The position numbers and the translations under genes are program-made. The notes under the pieces are model-generated. The model made no database searches. It had not been told where the DNA came from and saw only the letters and a list, made by a program, of their open reading frames with translations. From NCBI GenBank assembly GCA_947627245.1, contig CANQVH010000012.1, positions 1 to 64,000 on the forward strand: a DNA stretch of 64,000 nt, in the 5' to 3' direction. The stretch comes from an uncultured Lachnospiraceae bacterium. GTDB lineage: Bacteria; Bacillota; Clostridia; Lachnospirales; Lachnospiraceae. Position 1 is the stretch's first letter; every line of letters starts with the position of its first letter. Shown here in pieces: positions 1 to 9,057 of the stretch.

Positions 1-75
1 CTCGTCTCCCGAAGAGAGATTTTCCCACATGCTTTTGGTATCGGTGCGCAGGTCGCGGACAGAATAGAAATTCAT
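1..75 (-). CDS. Phd/prevent-host-death-type antitoxin, N-terminal part (truncated by window edge)
   Basis: Reverse-strand translation from ATG at 75: MNFYSVRDLRTDTKSMWENLSSGDE, typical Phd-like N-terminus. Good RBS (ggaggtg) upstream on the minus strand. Not in the ORF track. Confidence 0.7.
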   Translation of the reverse strand, partial: MNFYSVRDLRTDTKSMWENLSSGDE

Positions 76-94
76 AAAATCACCTCCATATAGA

Positions 95-138
95 GTATAC
101 ACGATAGAATCCATATAATCAACGTGTTGTATACACGA
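95..138. promoter_or_regulatory. Possible antitoxin autoregulatory operator
   Basis: Direct repeat GTATACACGA at 95-104 and 129-138. The second copy lies in inverted repeat CGTGT-TGTAT-ACACG (123-137), just upstream of the minus-strand antitoxin start. Confidence 0.4.
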
Positions 139-224
139 ATTTTCTGGTTTTTTGGAATAACGCATGATTTAAGGCGCAGTGTGGATATGACGAATAATAC
201 GGAAAGGATTTTGGGAGCAGGGAA

Positions 225-332
225 ATGGATAGAAATACTGTATTAAAGGATCCCAGGTTTGCGGGAATGGAACCATTTGAGAAGAAAGTGTGGAGGAAGC
301 AGTATAATTGGGACAACCAAGAAAAACCTTGA
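225..332 (+). pseudogene. N-terminal relic of a DegT-type aminotransferase paralog
   Basis: Translation MDRNTVLKDPRFAGMEPFEKKVWRKQYNWDNQEKP* aligns with the start of the 637 gene (MDKNRILQDKRFVGIKAFEKKIW), then homology is lost. Confidence 0.7.
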
Positions 333-490
333 TTTTTCAAGGGTTTTCGAGATGCTAAGCCCTTACCCAAGTTAATGATTTCTCTGAATTGGAGTTGGTT
401 CGAGAAACCCAGAGAGGTTGAGATGGCTTCTTGGGTACTCTTGGATTGACCCACAATACAGAGTAAAAAATCAATAAGGAGGTAAAGGCT

Positions 491-524
491 TAGCTCACCT
501 GTTCCGCAAGGATACGGTGGGCTA
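491..524 (+). other. Stem-loop upstream of the aminotransferase gene
   Basis: TAGCTCACC (491-499) pairs with GGTGGGCTA (516-524): 9 bp with one G-T wobble, 16-nt loop. Confidence 0.4.
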
Positions 525-636
525 TTTGCCGTTAAGTGGGGTAAATACTCAATCTAAATGATAAATAAGAGCATTTATAGTTCTTACAATTAGTACCTGA
601 TATATAGAAGAATAGTTAAAAAGGAAACGATAGATC

Positions 637-1947
637 ATGGACAAGAACAGAATACTGCAGGACAAGCGATTTGTGGGGATTAAAGCTTTCGAGAAAAAAA
701 TTTGGCTTTCATCGCCCTCGATGTACAAGGAAGAAATTTTTTATGTGAAAGAAGCCATTGAAACCAACTGGGTGAGTACGGTTGGAGAGAACATCAATGA
801 GTTGGAAAAGATGGTTGCGGAGTATCTTGGGATGAAGTACTCGGTAGCTTTGTCCTGCGGTACGGCAGCTTTACATATGTGCATGAAGCTTGCAGCGGAG
901 CAGATCAATCCGGGGGCGAAACCGGGGAACAGCCTTGCCGGACAGAAGGTGTTCTGTTCTGATATGACTTTCGATGCTTCGGTGAACCCGGTGGTTTATG
1001 AAGGTGGAGAGCCTATCTTTATTGACACGGAAGTGGAGACCTGGAACATGGATCCGGAAGCGCTTGAGAAGGCCTTCGAGATGTACCCGGATGTGAAGCT
1101 GGTTGTGCTGGCGCATTTGTACGGAGTCCCGGCAAAGATGGATGAGATTGCTGCCATCTGTAAAAAACATGGCGCTCTGCTTATTGAAGATGCGGCGGAG
1201 GCGATGGGAGCCAGGTATGATGGAGCAACCGTATCCGGCATGTGCGGAAGCTTCGGGGATTACTGCGCGGTGAGTTTCAACGGGAACAAGATCGTGACGG
1301 GAAGTGCCGGTGGAATGTTTGTTACCAATAATAAGGAGGATGCTGATAAAGTTCGCAAATGGAGTACCCAAAGCCGGGAGGCCGCCCCCTGGTACGAGCA
1401 TGAAGAGCTTGGTTATAACTATCGCATGAGCAATATCATCGCGGGTATCGCGAGGGGCAATATGCTTCATATAGATGAACACATAAGGCTGAAAAAAGCA
1501 ATCTATGAGAGGTATAAAGAGGGACTTAAAGATTTGCCCATAACGATGAATCCATTTGAATCGAAGAGCAGCCCCAATTACTGGCTTTCTTGTCTTTTGA
1601 TAGATGAGGGTGCGATGTGTCAGCAGGTAAGGGGCGAGAAGGATTACTTATATGTAAGTGAACCGGGTAAGAGTTGTCCGATGGAGATATTGGATGCGCT
1701 AAGCGCGTTTAATGCGGAGGGAAGGCCGATCTGGAAACCCATGCACCTCCAGCCGATATATCGAATGAATTCCTTTGTCACGGTTGAGGGCAACGGCAGA
1801 GGCCGCACAAATGCCTACATAAAAGGTTCTGGAGTGGACGTTGGAGCCGATATTTTCCGGCGCGGGTTGTGCTTGCCGAGTGATAACAAGATGATGCCGG
1901 AGCAGCAAGATAGGATTATCGAGATCATTCACGGGTGCTTTCGGTGA
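637..1947 (+). CDS. DegT/DnrJ/EryC1/StrS family sugar aminotransferase (PglE-like)
   Basis: SCGTAALHM, EDAAEAMGA and SFNGNKIVTGSAGGM (PLP-lysine region) motifs; next to a PglC-like transferase. Confidence 0.92.
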   Translation: MDKNRILQDKRFVGIKAFEKKIWLSSPSMYKEEIFYVKEAIETNWVSTVGENINELEKMVAEYLGMKYSVALSCGTAALHMCMKLAAEQINPGAKPGNSLAGQKVFCSDMTFDASVNPVVYEGGEPIFIDTEVETWNMDPEALEKAFEMYPDVKLVVLAHLYGVPAKMDEIAAICKKHGALLIEDAAEAMGARYDGATVSGMCGSFGDYCAVSFNGNKIVTGSAGGMFVTNNKEDADKVRKWSTQSREAAPWYEHEELGYNYRMSNIIAGIARGNMLHIDEHIRLKKAIYERYKEGLKDLPITMNPFESKSSPNYWLSCLLIDEGAMCQQVRGEKDYLYVSEPGKSCPMEILDALSAFNAEGRPIWKPMHLQPIYRMNSFVTVEGNGRGRTNAYIKGSGVDVGADIFRRGLCLPSDNKMMPEQQDRIIEIIHGCFR

Positions 1948-2132
1948 TGCCTGAGTTGCGTCGGCTGGATGTGATCAAGGTGGGCAGATAGGGAGATAAT
2001 GTATCGGCTGGACATGCATGAGCACTGTATATCGGCATCTGTTGCATATGCATTAGGGGTCAAATGTGCATCAGCTGAATATGCATGAGGGAATCAGATT
2101 GTTATCGATGACATTGGCGCGGGGCGTAAAAG

Positions 2133-2369
2133 ATGACATTTGACGAGTTATGGAAACAGGTGTGTTCGACCTCGGATTTACCGGATGGAGCAAGAGTTTA
2201 CCTGCCTGCCAGCTTATCAGATAAAACAAAGACGATCATTGTAGAAAAGGAACTGAGTGCCGATGAATTTGCTGGCATTGTTCTCAATACTATCAATCAA
2301 ATCAACAGCGGCTCGGTTGAGTCAATAGATTATCTCGTGATGAAGAGTTTGGAGAAGCGACTGGTATGA
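2133..2369 (+). CDS. Small hypothetical protein between aminotransferase and sugar transferase genes
   Basis: 78-aa ORF overlapping the next gene by 4 nt (ATGA). Confidence 0.6.
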   Translation: MTFDELWKQVCSTSDLPDGARVYLPASLSDKTKTIIVEKELSADEFAGIVLNTINQINSGSVESIDYLVMKSLEKRLV

Positions 2370-3019
2370 AGCATAAACCTTATGGTCCATATGAAAAGTT
2401 TATAAAACGTCCGTTGGATTGTTTCTTAGCAACTTGTGCATTTATTGTTCTTAGCCCAGTACTTCTCTTCACAGCTATCCTTGTGAGAATCAGACTTGGT
2501 TCACCTGTTTTATTCACACAGGATCGTCCTGGAAAAGATGAGAAGATTTTTAAGCTTTATAAGTTTCGCTCGATGACAAACCAGAGAGATAAAAATGGTG
2601 AACTGTTGCCGGATGATGTGCGAATTACCAAGTTTGGTCGTATTCTTCGATCGACATCACTCGATGAACTTCCTGAACTCTTGAATATTATCAAGGGAGA
2701 TATGGCGATAATCGGTCCTAGACCGCTGCTGGTTGAATATCTCCCTTATTACACAGAGGAAGAGCATCATCGGCATGATGTGAGACCTGGTCTAACGGGT
2801 TGGGCACAGGTAAACGGAAGAAATGCCATACATAGCTGGGAAGAAAGATTTCAGTATGATATTGACTATGTAAATCATGTTTCGTTTGCAGTGGATCTGA
2901 AAGTGCTCTTTACAACTGTTGACAAGGTCATTAAGCGTTCCGATATTCAAGTGGGTAGCGAAATCAAGGTTGGTAGATTGGACGTGGCGAGAAGTGAAAA
3001 TATCCATCAGAAAGTTTGA
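2366..3019 (+). CDS. Initiating bacterial sugar transferase (PglC/WbaP-type phosphoglycosyltransferase)
   Basis: KRPLDCFLA, PVLFTQDRPGKDEKIFKLYKFRSM, STSLDELPELLNIIKGDMAIIGPRPLLVEYLPYY, RPGLTGWAQVNGRN motifs. Confidence 0.95.
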   Translation: MKHKPYGPYEKFIKRPLDCFLATCAFIVLSPVLLFTAILVRIRLGSPVLFTQDRPGKDEKIFKLYKFRSMTNQRDKNGELLPDDVRITKFGRILRSTSLDELPELLNIIKGDMAIIGPRPLLVEYLPYYTEEEHHRHDVRPGLTGWAQVNGRNAIHSWEERFQYDIDYVNHVSFAVDLKVLFTTVDKVIKRSDIQVGSEIKVGRLDVARSENIHQKV

Positions 3020-3500
3020 AAGGGCTGATATTCCAAAGAAAGTTGAATGGATCAACAATCCTGAGAACAATCAGTTCCTCCATTACGATATTCCGATCTG
3101 TGTGGAGAAAACAGAGAAGTGGTTTGATAGTCATCAAGGAGAGGATACCAGGTACGATGCTGTGATAGAGGCTGACGGCGTGCCGGTTGGCACAATTGGA
3201 CTACTCTCTATAGATCAAAGGAATGGAAAAGCTGAATACTACATAGCTATGGGCGAAACAGCCTACAAGGGGAAAGGCATAGCGAAAGAGGCAAGTAGGT
3301 TGATTTTGGAGTATGGATTTGAAGTACTTGGCCTAAATCGCATCTACCTCTTTACTGAGGTTGAGAATGCTGCTGCACAAAGATTGTTTGAGCGAGCTGG
3401 CTTTGTGAGAGAGGGAATTATTAGGCAGGATATTCTCTCACATGGGAAATATGTGGATCGCATCGCATATGGTTTTCTGAGAGAGGATTGGAATAGATGA
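2994..3500 (+). CDS. GNAT family acetyltransferase (PseH-like amino-sugar acetyltransferase)
   Basis: ISIRKFERADIPKKVEWINNPENNQFLHYDIPI...GKGIAKEASRLILEYGFEVLGLNRIYLFTEVENAAAQRLFERAGFVREG. The ORF opens at 2919; a GTG at 2994 avoids most of the overlap and is the likelier start. Confidence 0.85.
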   Translation: MKISIRKFERADIPKKVEWINNPENNQFLHYDIPICVEKTEKWFDSHQGEDTRYDAVIEADGVPVGTIGLLSIDQRNGKAEYYIAMGETAYKGKGIAKEASRLILEYGFEVLGLNRIYLFTEVENAAAQRLFERAGFVREGIIRQDILSHGKYVDRIAYGFLREDWNR

Positions 3501-4417
3501 CGATTGTTCAGTGCTTGGGAGACTATAAAGACAATCATCTGTACATAAAACGCGAAGATTTGATTCCGTTTTCTTTCGGTGGTAATAAAGCTAGAAAGGC
3601 ACAGCTATTTTTTCGGGAAATTAATAAGGGCGATTATGACTGTGTGGTTACCTATGGATCTGGCAGTTCTAATCATTGCCGAATTATCGCAAATGAATGC
3701 TGCAGACGTGGTATGGAGTGCTACATCATATCACCGCTTGAGGCATCAGAGCAAACCTTCAATAGTCAGATGATGGACCTGTTCGGAGCGGAAATAACCA
3801 CAGTACCGGTCAGAAATGTCCATGATACGATTGAAGGGAAGATGGCAGAGCTTTGGAGAGAAAACAAAAAGCCATATTTCATTGAAGGTGGCGGGCATGG
3901 CAATGTCGGCACAGAAGCGTATGTACAGTGTTATGAGGAGATTAAAGAGTACGAGCAGACGGAGAACATCCACTTTAACTATATCTTTTTTGCCTCTGGT
4001 ACAGGTACTACTCATGCTGGCTTAGTTTGTGGGCAACTGATTAATCAGGATGAACGTAAAATCATTGGTATTAGCATCGCCCGAAAAAATCCAAGAGGGC
4101 GAGATGTTGTGATCCAGAGCATCCGTTCTTACCTTGGCGACCGAGTTATAGAAGAACAGATCCAAGAAAAAACAATCTTCATTGATGACTACACGTCAGG
4201 CTACGGAAAAGATGACAGAAGGGTTATCGAGACAATAGAAATGGCATTAAAAAAATATGGAATACCCCTTGATACAACCTATACAGGGAAAGCATTCATG
4301 GGAATGAGTGAGTACATACAGAAAGAACAGATTAGAGATAAGAACATCATGTTCATCCACACTGGAGGAACGCCATTGTTCTTTGACGCATTGAAGAAAA
4401 TAGGCGAGGGAAAGTAG
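3497..4417 (+). CDS. PLP-dependent tryptophan-synthase-beta fold enzyme (ACC deaminase / D-cysteine desulfhydrase-like)
   Basis: YIKREDLIPFSFGGNKARKAQLFF (PLP-Lys), TYGSGSSNHCRIIANECCRRGMECYI; overlaps the previous stop (ATGA). Confidence 0.87.
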   Translation: MTIVQCLGDYKDNHLYIKREDLIPFSFGGNKARKAQLFFREINKGDYDCVVTYGSGSSNHCRIIANECCRRGMECYIISPLEASEQTFNSQMMDLFGAEITTVPVRNVHDTIEGKMAELWRENKKPYFIEGGGHGNVGTEAYVQCYEEIKEYEQTENIHFNYIFFASGTGTTHAGLVCGQLINQDERKIIGISIARKNPRGRDVVIQSIRSYLGDRVIEEQIQEKTIFIDDYTSGYGKDDRRVIETIEMALKKYGIPLDTTYTGKAFMGMSEYIQKEQIRDKNIMFIHTGGTPLFFDALKKIGEGK

Positions 4418-4423
4418 AGATAT

Positions 4424-5386
4424 ATGAATTTTTTGATTTTATCAGCTGGAACCAGAAATAAGGTTGTCCAGTATTTCAAAAGAACATTTGAGGGCGTGGG
4501 TGATGTCATAGCCACAGATGCGAGTACTTTGGGTCCTGCTATCTATGATGCCGACAGATACTATATTGTTCCGGTGATCACGGAACGGGGGTACATTGAT
4601 ATCATCCTTGATATCTGTAAGAAAGAGCAGATCGGCGGGGTGCTCAGCCTTATCGATCCGGAGCTTTCCCTTTTAGCTGCTAATGAGGATAAGTTCAAAA
4701 CTATAGGAACCACTGTCATCGGTTCGTCTTATGACCTCTGTGAGATGGCTTTGGACAAGATGCAGATGTATGAATGGCTGAAAAGTCATGGATATAACTG
4801 TGCCCGTTCCTGGATGGATAAAGAAGAGTTCTACAAGGCAGTAGAGAATGGCGAAGTCAGATATCCTGTCTTTGTAAAGCCATATAGAGGATCGGCGAGT
4901 ATCAACATCTCAAAGGTCTATGATAAAGAAACAGTTGATCTGCTTTTCGCTCATGAGGATGACTTGATGATTCAGGAATTCCTAAATGGTCAGGAGATCG
5001 GTGCTGACGTTTATATTGATCTGATTTCCGGAGAGGCTGTCTCCGTTTTCACTAAGAAGAAGATTAAGATGCGTGCAGGGGAAACGGATAAAGCAGTCAG
5101 TTTTAAGGATGAGAAGCTTTTCGAGCTCATCGAAAAATTCGTTATGGAAGCTGGATACCGGGGTCAGATAGATATCGACATCTTTGATGTTGGTGGGGAG
5201 TATTACATCAGCGAGGTGAATCCTCGTTTTGGTGGAGGATATCCACATGCTTACGAGTCTGGCTGCGATCATATGAGGCTGATTCTGAACAACTTGAATG
5301 GTGTTGTGAATAAGAAAAATATCGGTACCTATGATGAAGGCATCTATATGATGAAGTACAACGAAGTCAAGATAAGAGAGATATAA
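4424..5386 (+). CDS. ATP-grasp domain carboxylate-amine ligase (CarB-like)
   Basis: VKPYRGSASINISKVYD, QEFLNGQEIGADVYIDLISGE, ISEVNPRFGGGYPHAYESG motifs. Confidence 0.87.
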   Translation: MNFLILSAGTRNKVVQYFKRTFEGVGDVIATDASTLGPAIYDADRYYIVPVITERGYIDIILDICKKEQIGGVLSLIDPELSLLAANEDKFKTIGTTVIGSSYDLCEMALDKMQMYEWLKSHGYNCARSWMDKEEFYKAVENGEVRYPVFVKPYRGSASINISKVYDKETVDLLFAHEDDLMIQEFLNGQEIGADVYIDLISGEAVSVFTKKKIKMRAGETDKAVSFKDEKLFELIEKFVMEAGYRGQIDIDIFDVGGEYYISEVNPRFGGGYPHAYESGCDHMRLILNNLNGVVNKKNIGTYDEGIYMMKYNEVKIREI

Positions 5387-5400
5387 AGGAGAACCGAGCT

Positions 5401-6492
5401 ATGCGAGGCAACGCACGTAAGACTGTTGATACATTATATCTAAAATCAGAGATGGTGTATCGTGAAATAAAGTCAAGAAAAGATGCAAAAAAATACTTGA
5501 AGGAAATGGGCCCCGGCAGTCCGGAACTCCATGAACAGTATATAAAAGAGGTTGTCCCCTACTGGAAGAAATATAACTTAAAACCTGCGGAATATTGGTT
5601 TAGATATTTTTCTCAAGATGGGGTTCATACAGATCCACGCTATATTCCAGAAGATATGTTCTTTGGAATGATTCTTCCATATTACAGTAATATGTTCTTT
5701 AGACGACCCTATGAAGATAAATGCATGCACAATGTATTGTTTCCTGATGTAAAGAGACCAAGGACTATTGTTAAAAATATTGCGTGTGAATTCTATACGG
5801 ATGATCTTAGGTTGCTGACGAAAAATGACGCATTTGCTCTGTGCAAGAAAGAGAGTTCTTTTATTGTTAAGCCTTCTATTGATAGTGGCGCTGGCAGGTT
5901 GATTCAATTTTATAATGCAGGTGAACAGTCCACCGATGATATAAAGAAGATTTTGAAGAAAGCGGGTAATAACTATATCGTTCAGGAGGTTGTAGAACAG
6001 CATCCTGTAATGGCATCCTTGCACCATAATTCTTTAAACACAATTAGAGTACTTTCCTTCTTTTTCGAGGAGGAAATCCATATAATTTCTGTAATTGTTC
6101 GCATGGGATCTGGCAATGCAAGAATTGACAATGTTACGGCTGGTGGTATGCAGTGTGGTGTCAATATGGATGGCACTCTGTATCCTAAGGCTTGCACAAA
6201 GAAGCGCGATTGGGTAGAAGCTTCTCCAGATGGAGCGTTATTTGCTGAGGTCACGATTCCTGCTTTTGACAAGATAATAGACATTGTCAAACGAGAGCAT
6301 GTCAAATTGCCACACTTTCGGCTTATCGGATGGGATTTTACTGTTTCTCCAAAAGAAGAGCCTATTATGATTGAATATAATGTATGTCCAGGTGCGAACC
6401 AAATGACCTGTGGGCCGACATTCGGTGATTTGACCGACAGCGTGCTGGAAGATGTCTTTATAAAGAAAAGCCTTGCAGGAAGTCAGAACTGA
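5401..6492 (+). CDS. Sugar-transfer-associated ATP-grasp protein (copy 1)
   Basis: FIVKPSIDSGAGRLIQFY, QEVVEQHPVMASLHHNSLNTIRVLS, LIGWDFTVSPKEEPIMIEYNVCPGANQ. Confidence 0.85.
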   Translation: MRGNARKTVDTLYLKSEMVYREIKSRKDAKKYLKEMGPGSPELHEQYIKEVVPYWKKYNLKPAEYWFRYFSQDGVHTDPRYIPEDMFFGMILPYYSNMFFRRPYEDKCMHNVLFPDVKRPRTIVKNIACEFYTDDLRLLTKNDAFALCKKESSFIVKPSIDSGAGRLIQFYNAGEQSTDDIKKILKKAGNNYIVQEVVEQHPVMASLHHNSLNTIRVLSFFFEEEIHIISVIVRMGSGNARIDNVTAGGMQCGVNMDGTLYPKACTKKRDWVEASPDGALFAEVTIPAFDKIIDIVKREHVKLPHFRLIGWDFTVSPKEEPIMIEYNVCPGANQMTCGPTFGDLTDSVLEDVFIKKSLAGSQN

Positions 6493-6624
6493 TGATTGTT
6501 TTCAGCATGATACTCAAGAAAATTGGAAGCTTGATACATCTCATTTCGACTAATGTAGGGGTGCATTAAATTCTAGTTTTAAATAAATGAAAGATAAGGA
6601 AATCAGAGAGGAGTACTTATCATT

Positions 6625-7785
6625 ATGGACTATAAAGCGCGAGATAAAAAGAAACCATATGAGTTGGATTTGAGAGATATTTGGAAGAGAGAACAGAGAA
6701 AAATGACATTAAAGCAGATTGTTTTTCTTCCATATCTGTTGTTCCGCTCTATTTCCATTTCAGAGCAAAAAACTTATTATCCGGAACTGGAAAGAAAAAA
6801 CAGGTTGGAGAGAATAATTGACAACATGGCTTGGTCAATAGAAAATCTCGAACCGAATATGTACTATACCAGTTATGGCCTTGATATAAAGAACTTTCAT
6901 AATCCGAAGGATTACCTTCCATATAGAGAGTTTAAGCTTTCGCGTGAAAGAGCACATTATAGCACTGTTTCTGGTCGTCATTATGACTCAAAGATACTGC
7001 TGAGAGACAAATATATCTTTTCTTGTTACTTAGAGTCTGCCCTTGGCGCCGGTGTAGTTCCTAAGACACTCGGTGTTCTCGAAGAAAATTGTGTTGAGGA
7101 ATTTGATACGAAAAAGAGAGTCAGTGTAGAGAATTTTATAGGTAACCATCCCAGATTTTTTTGTAAATTAATAGATGGTGAGTGTGCGGACTCCGTTCTC
7201 CTGATTCAATCTTCTGAAGGAAAGATTTGGAATGGCAAAGAAGAGATTTCAATTGACGGATTAAAAAAGGCAGTATCTGGAGGCCGATATATTTTACAAA
7301 ATGTAGTTGAACAGCACGAATTGGTCAATAAGATTAACCCGTCTTGCATCAATACCATTAGGATTATAACGATCAGAGGTAAAAGCGGTGCAATCAATGT
7401 GTTTGCAGCCTCTATGCGAATAGGTGTCAGTAAGGACTCTTTTGTTGATAACCGAGCGTCGGGTGGTATGGCTGTAGGAATCACAGAAGAAGGAAGACTG
7501 AAAAAATATGGATTCCAGCATGTTGAATTTGGCGGAAAATCGGAGAAGCACCCTGTAACTGGTACTGTCTTTGAAGGATATCAGCTTCCGTTCTGGGATG
7601 AAGTTGTTGATTTGGTAACGAAAGCACACGGATGTTTCCGGGGGATCCAATCGATTGGATGGGATGTTGCTATAACGCCGACTGGCCCAATCCTCATAGA
7701 GGGAAATGATAACTGGGAAGTACCGAATCCACAGGATTCACACGGTGGATTAAAAAAGAGATGGTATGAGCTGATCAATAGTTAA
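6625..7785 (+). CDS. Sugar-transfer-associated ATP-grasp protein (copy 2)
   Basis: QNVVEQHELVNKINPSCINTIRIITI, RASGGMAVGI, IGWDVAITPTGPILIEGNDNWEVP. Confidence 0.85.
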   Translation: MDYKARDKKKPYELDLRDIWKREQRKMTLKQIVFLPYLLFRSISISEQKTYYPELERKNRLERIIDNMAWSIENLEPNMYYTSYGLDIKNFHNPKDYLPYREFKLSRERAHYSTVSGRHYDSKILLRDKYIFSCYLESALGAGVVPKTLGVLEENCVEEFDTKKRVSVENFIGNHPRFFCKLIDGECADSVLLIQSSEGKIWNGKEEISIDGLKKAVSGGRYILQNVVEQHELVNKINPSCINTIRIITIRGKSGAINVFAASMRIGVSKDSFVDNRASGGMAVGITEEGRLKKYGFQHVEFGGKSEKHPVTGTVFEGYQLPFWDEVVDLVTKAHGCFRGIQSIGWDVAITPTGPILIEGNDNWEVPNPQDSHGGLKKRWYELINS

Positions 7786-7827
7786 GTCCAATATCGCCAT
7801 TAATATTCACAACCTTTAGGTGAGATT

Positions 7828-9021
7828 ATGATTAAGATTACTTTTACAGGAGATGTAATGTGCGAACATACTCGCCTGGATCAATACTGTAAGAACTGTA
7901 CATATGATTTTACACCGATTTTTGCGGATGTAAAACCAATCTTTAATAATAGTGATTATGTGGTTGCAAATTTAGAAACGCCCTTGGCAGGTAGAAATCT
8001 TGGATATTCTGAAAGAAACTACAGCTTTAACACTCCTGACGAGATGGCAACAGCTTTGAAGGAATGCGGTGTGGATTTTGTTACTACAGCCAATAACCAT
8101 GTTATGGACAGAGATGTTGTGGGTTTAGAGCGGACATTGGATGTTCTTGATGCTGCTGGAATCTCACATGCCGGTTCTTACAGAACAAATGAGACTCCTA
8201 AACCTTTTGTAACAACCATAGGTGATATTAAAGTCGCGTTCCTTTCCTATACATATGGAACAGAAGCATGCTTTAATAAGCATTACTTGAAAGAAAATCA
8301 ATTTCATATGGTCAATCTAACAAGGAATCAGGAATTGACGAATCCAATTAAGCGATATTTTCTTATTCATAGATCTATTCCTGCAAAGGCTTTTCGATTC
8401 ATGTACAGATTGGTTTCACCCACAAGGGCGAGACTGGATGTCAGTGAAAGAAAAGAAAAAGATACATATCAGAAAGAGCATCTATTGTCTGATATTAGCT
8501 ACTGCAAAGCTGCATCTGTTGATTTTATCGTAATGTGTTTACACAGCGGAGGGCAGTTCAACGAAGCACCGACAGACTACACGAAAAAGACGGTTGAATT
8601 CTGTCTCGCGAATGGAGTAGATGCTGTAGTCACAAATCACGAGCATAGAATACAGGGCACTCAGCTTTCTGGAAACCATATCGTTACATATTGCCTGGGG
8701 AATTTCACAAGCGATTATGGTATTTCAAGAAATCCAATGGATAGGCATGCGGAGTATTCTGCTTTGTTTCACTTATACCTGGACAAAGGAGATAAGATAA
8801 GGACGAAGAGTAGCGTTACCTTTGTGAAGTCTCATTTGAATGAAGAGGGAATCATTGTTACAACGCCTATTAGTCATTTGTATCGTTTGTGTGATGACGA
8901 GATTCGGAGAGAAGCATTAATGAAGGATAATCTTTGGTGCTTAAATACATTTTTTGGCCTTTCTTTAGAAGAAGCACCCATGCAAGAGGAATATGCTGCA
9001 GAGGAATACCTCCCGCACTAA
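7828..9021 (+). CDS. CapA family protein (poly-gamma-glutamate capsule synthesis-type metallophosphatase fold)
   Basis: MIKITFTGDVM, YVVANLETPLAG, DFVTTANNHVMDRD, VDAVVTNHEHRIQG, VTYCLGNF. Confidence 0.88.
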   Translation: MIKITFTGDVMCEHTRLDQYCKNCTYDFTPIFADVKPIFNNSDYVVANLETPLAGRNLGYSERNYSFNTPDEMATALKECGVDFVTTANNHVMDRDVVGLERTLDVLDAAGISHAGSYRTNETPKPFVTTIGDIKVAFLSYTYGTEACFNKHYLKENQFHMVNLTRNQELTNPIKRYFLIHRSIPAKAFRFMYRLVSPTRARLDVSERKEKDTYQKEHLLSDISYCKAASVDFIVMCLHSGGQFNEAPTDYTKKTVEFCLANGVDAVVTNHEHRIQGTQLSGNHIVTYCLGNFTSDYGISRNPMDRHAEYSALFHLYLDKGDKIRTKSSVTFVKSHLNEEGIIVTTPISHLYRLCDDEIRREALMKDNLWCLNTFFGLSLEEAPMQEEYAAEEYLPH

Positions 9022-9057
9022 CTGCTATCCTGGAAATTCGTCAAGTGAGGTTAACAT

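Noticed and set aside
119-454. Minus-strand 111-aa ORF near the left edge
   Set aside because: Antisense to the aminotransferase relic, with no recognisable domain and no RBS evidence.
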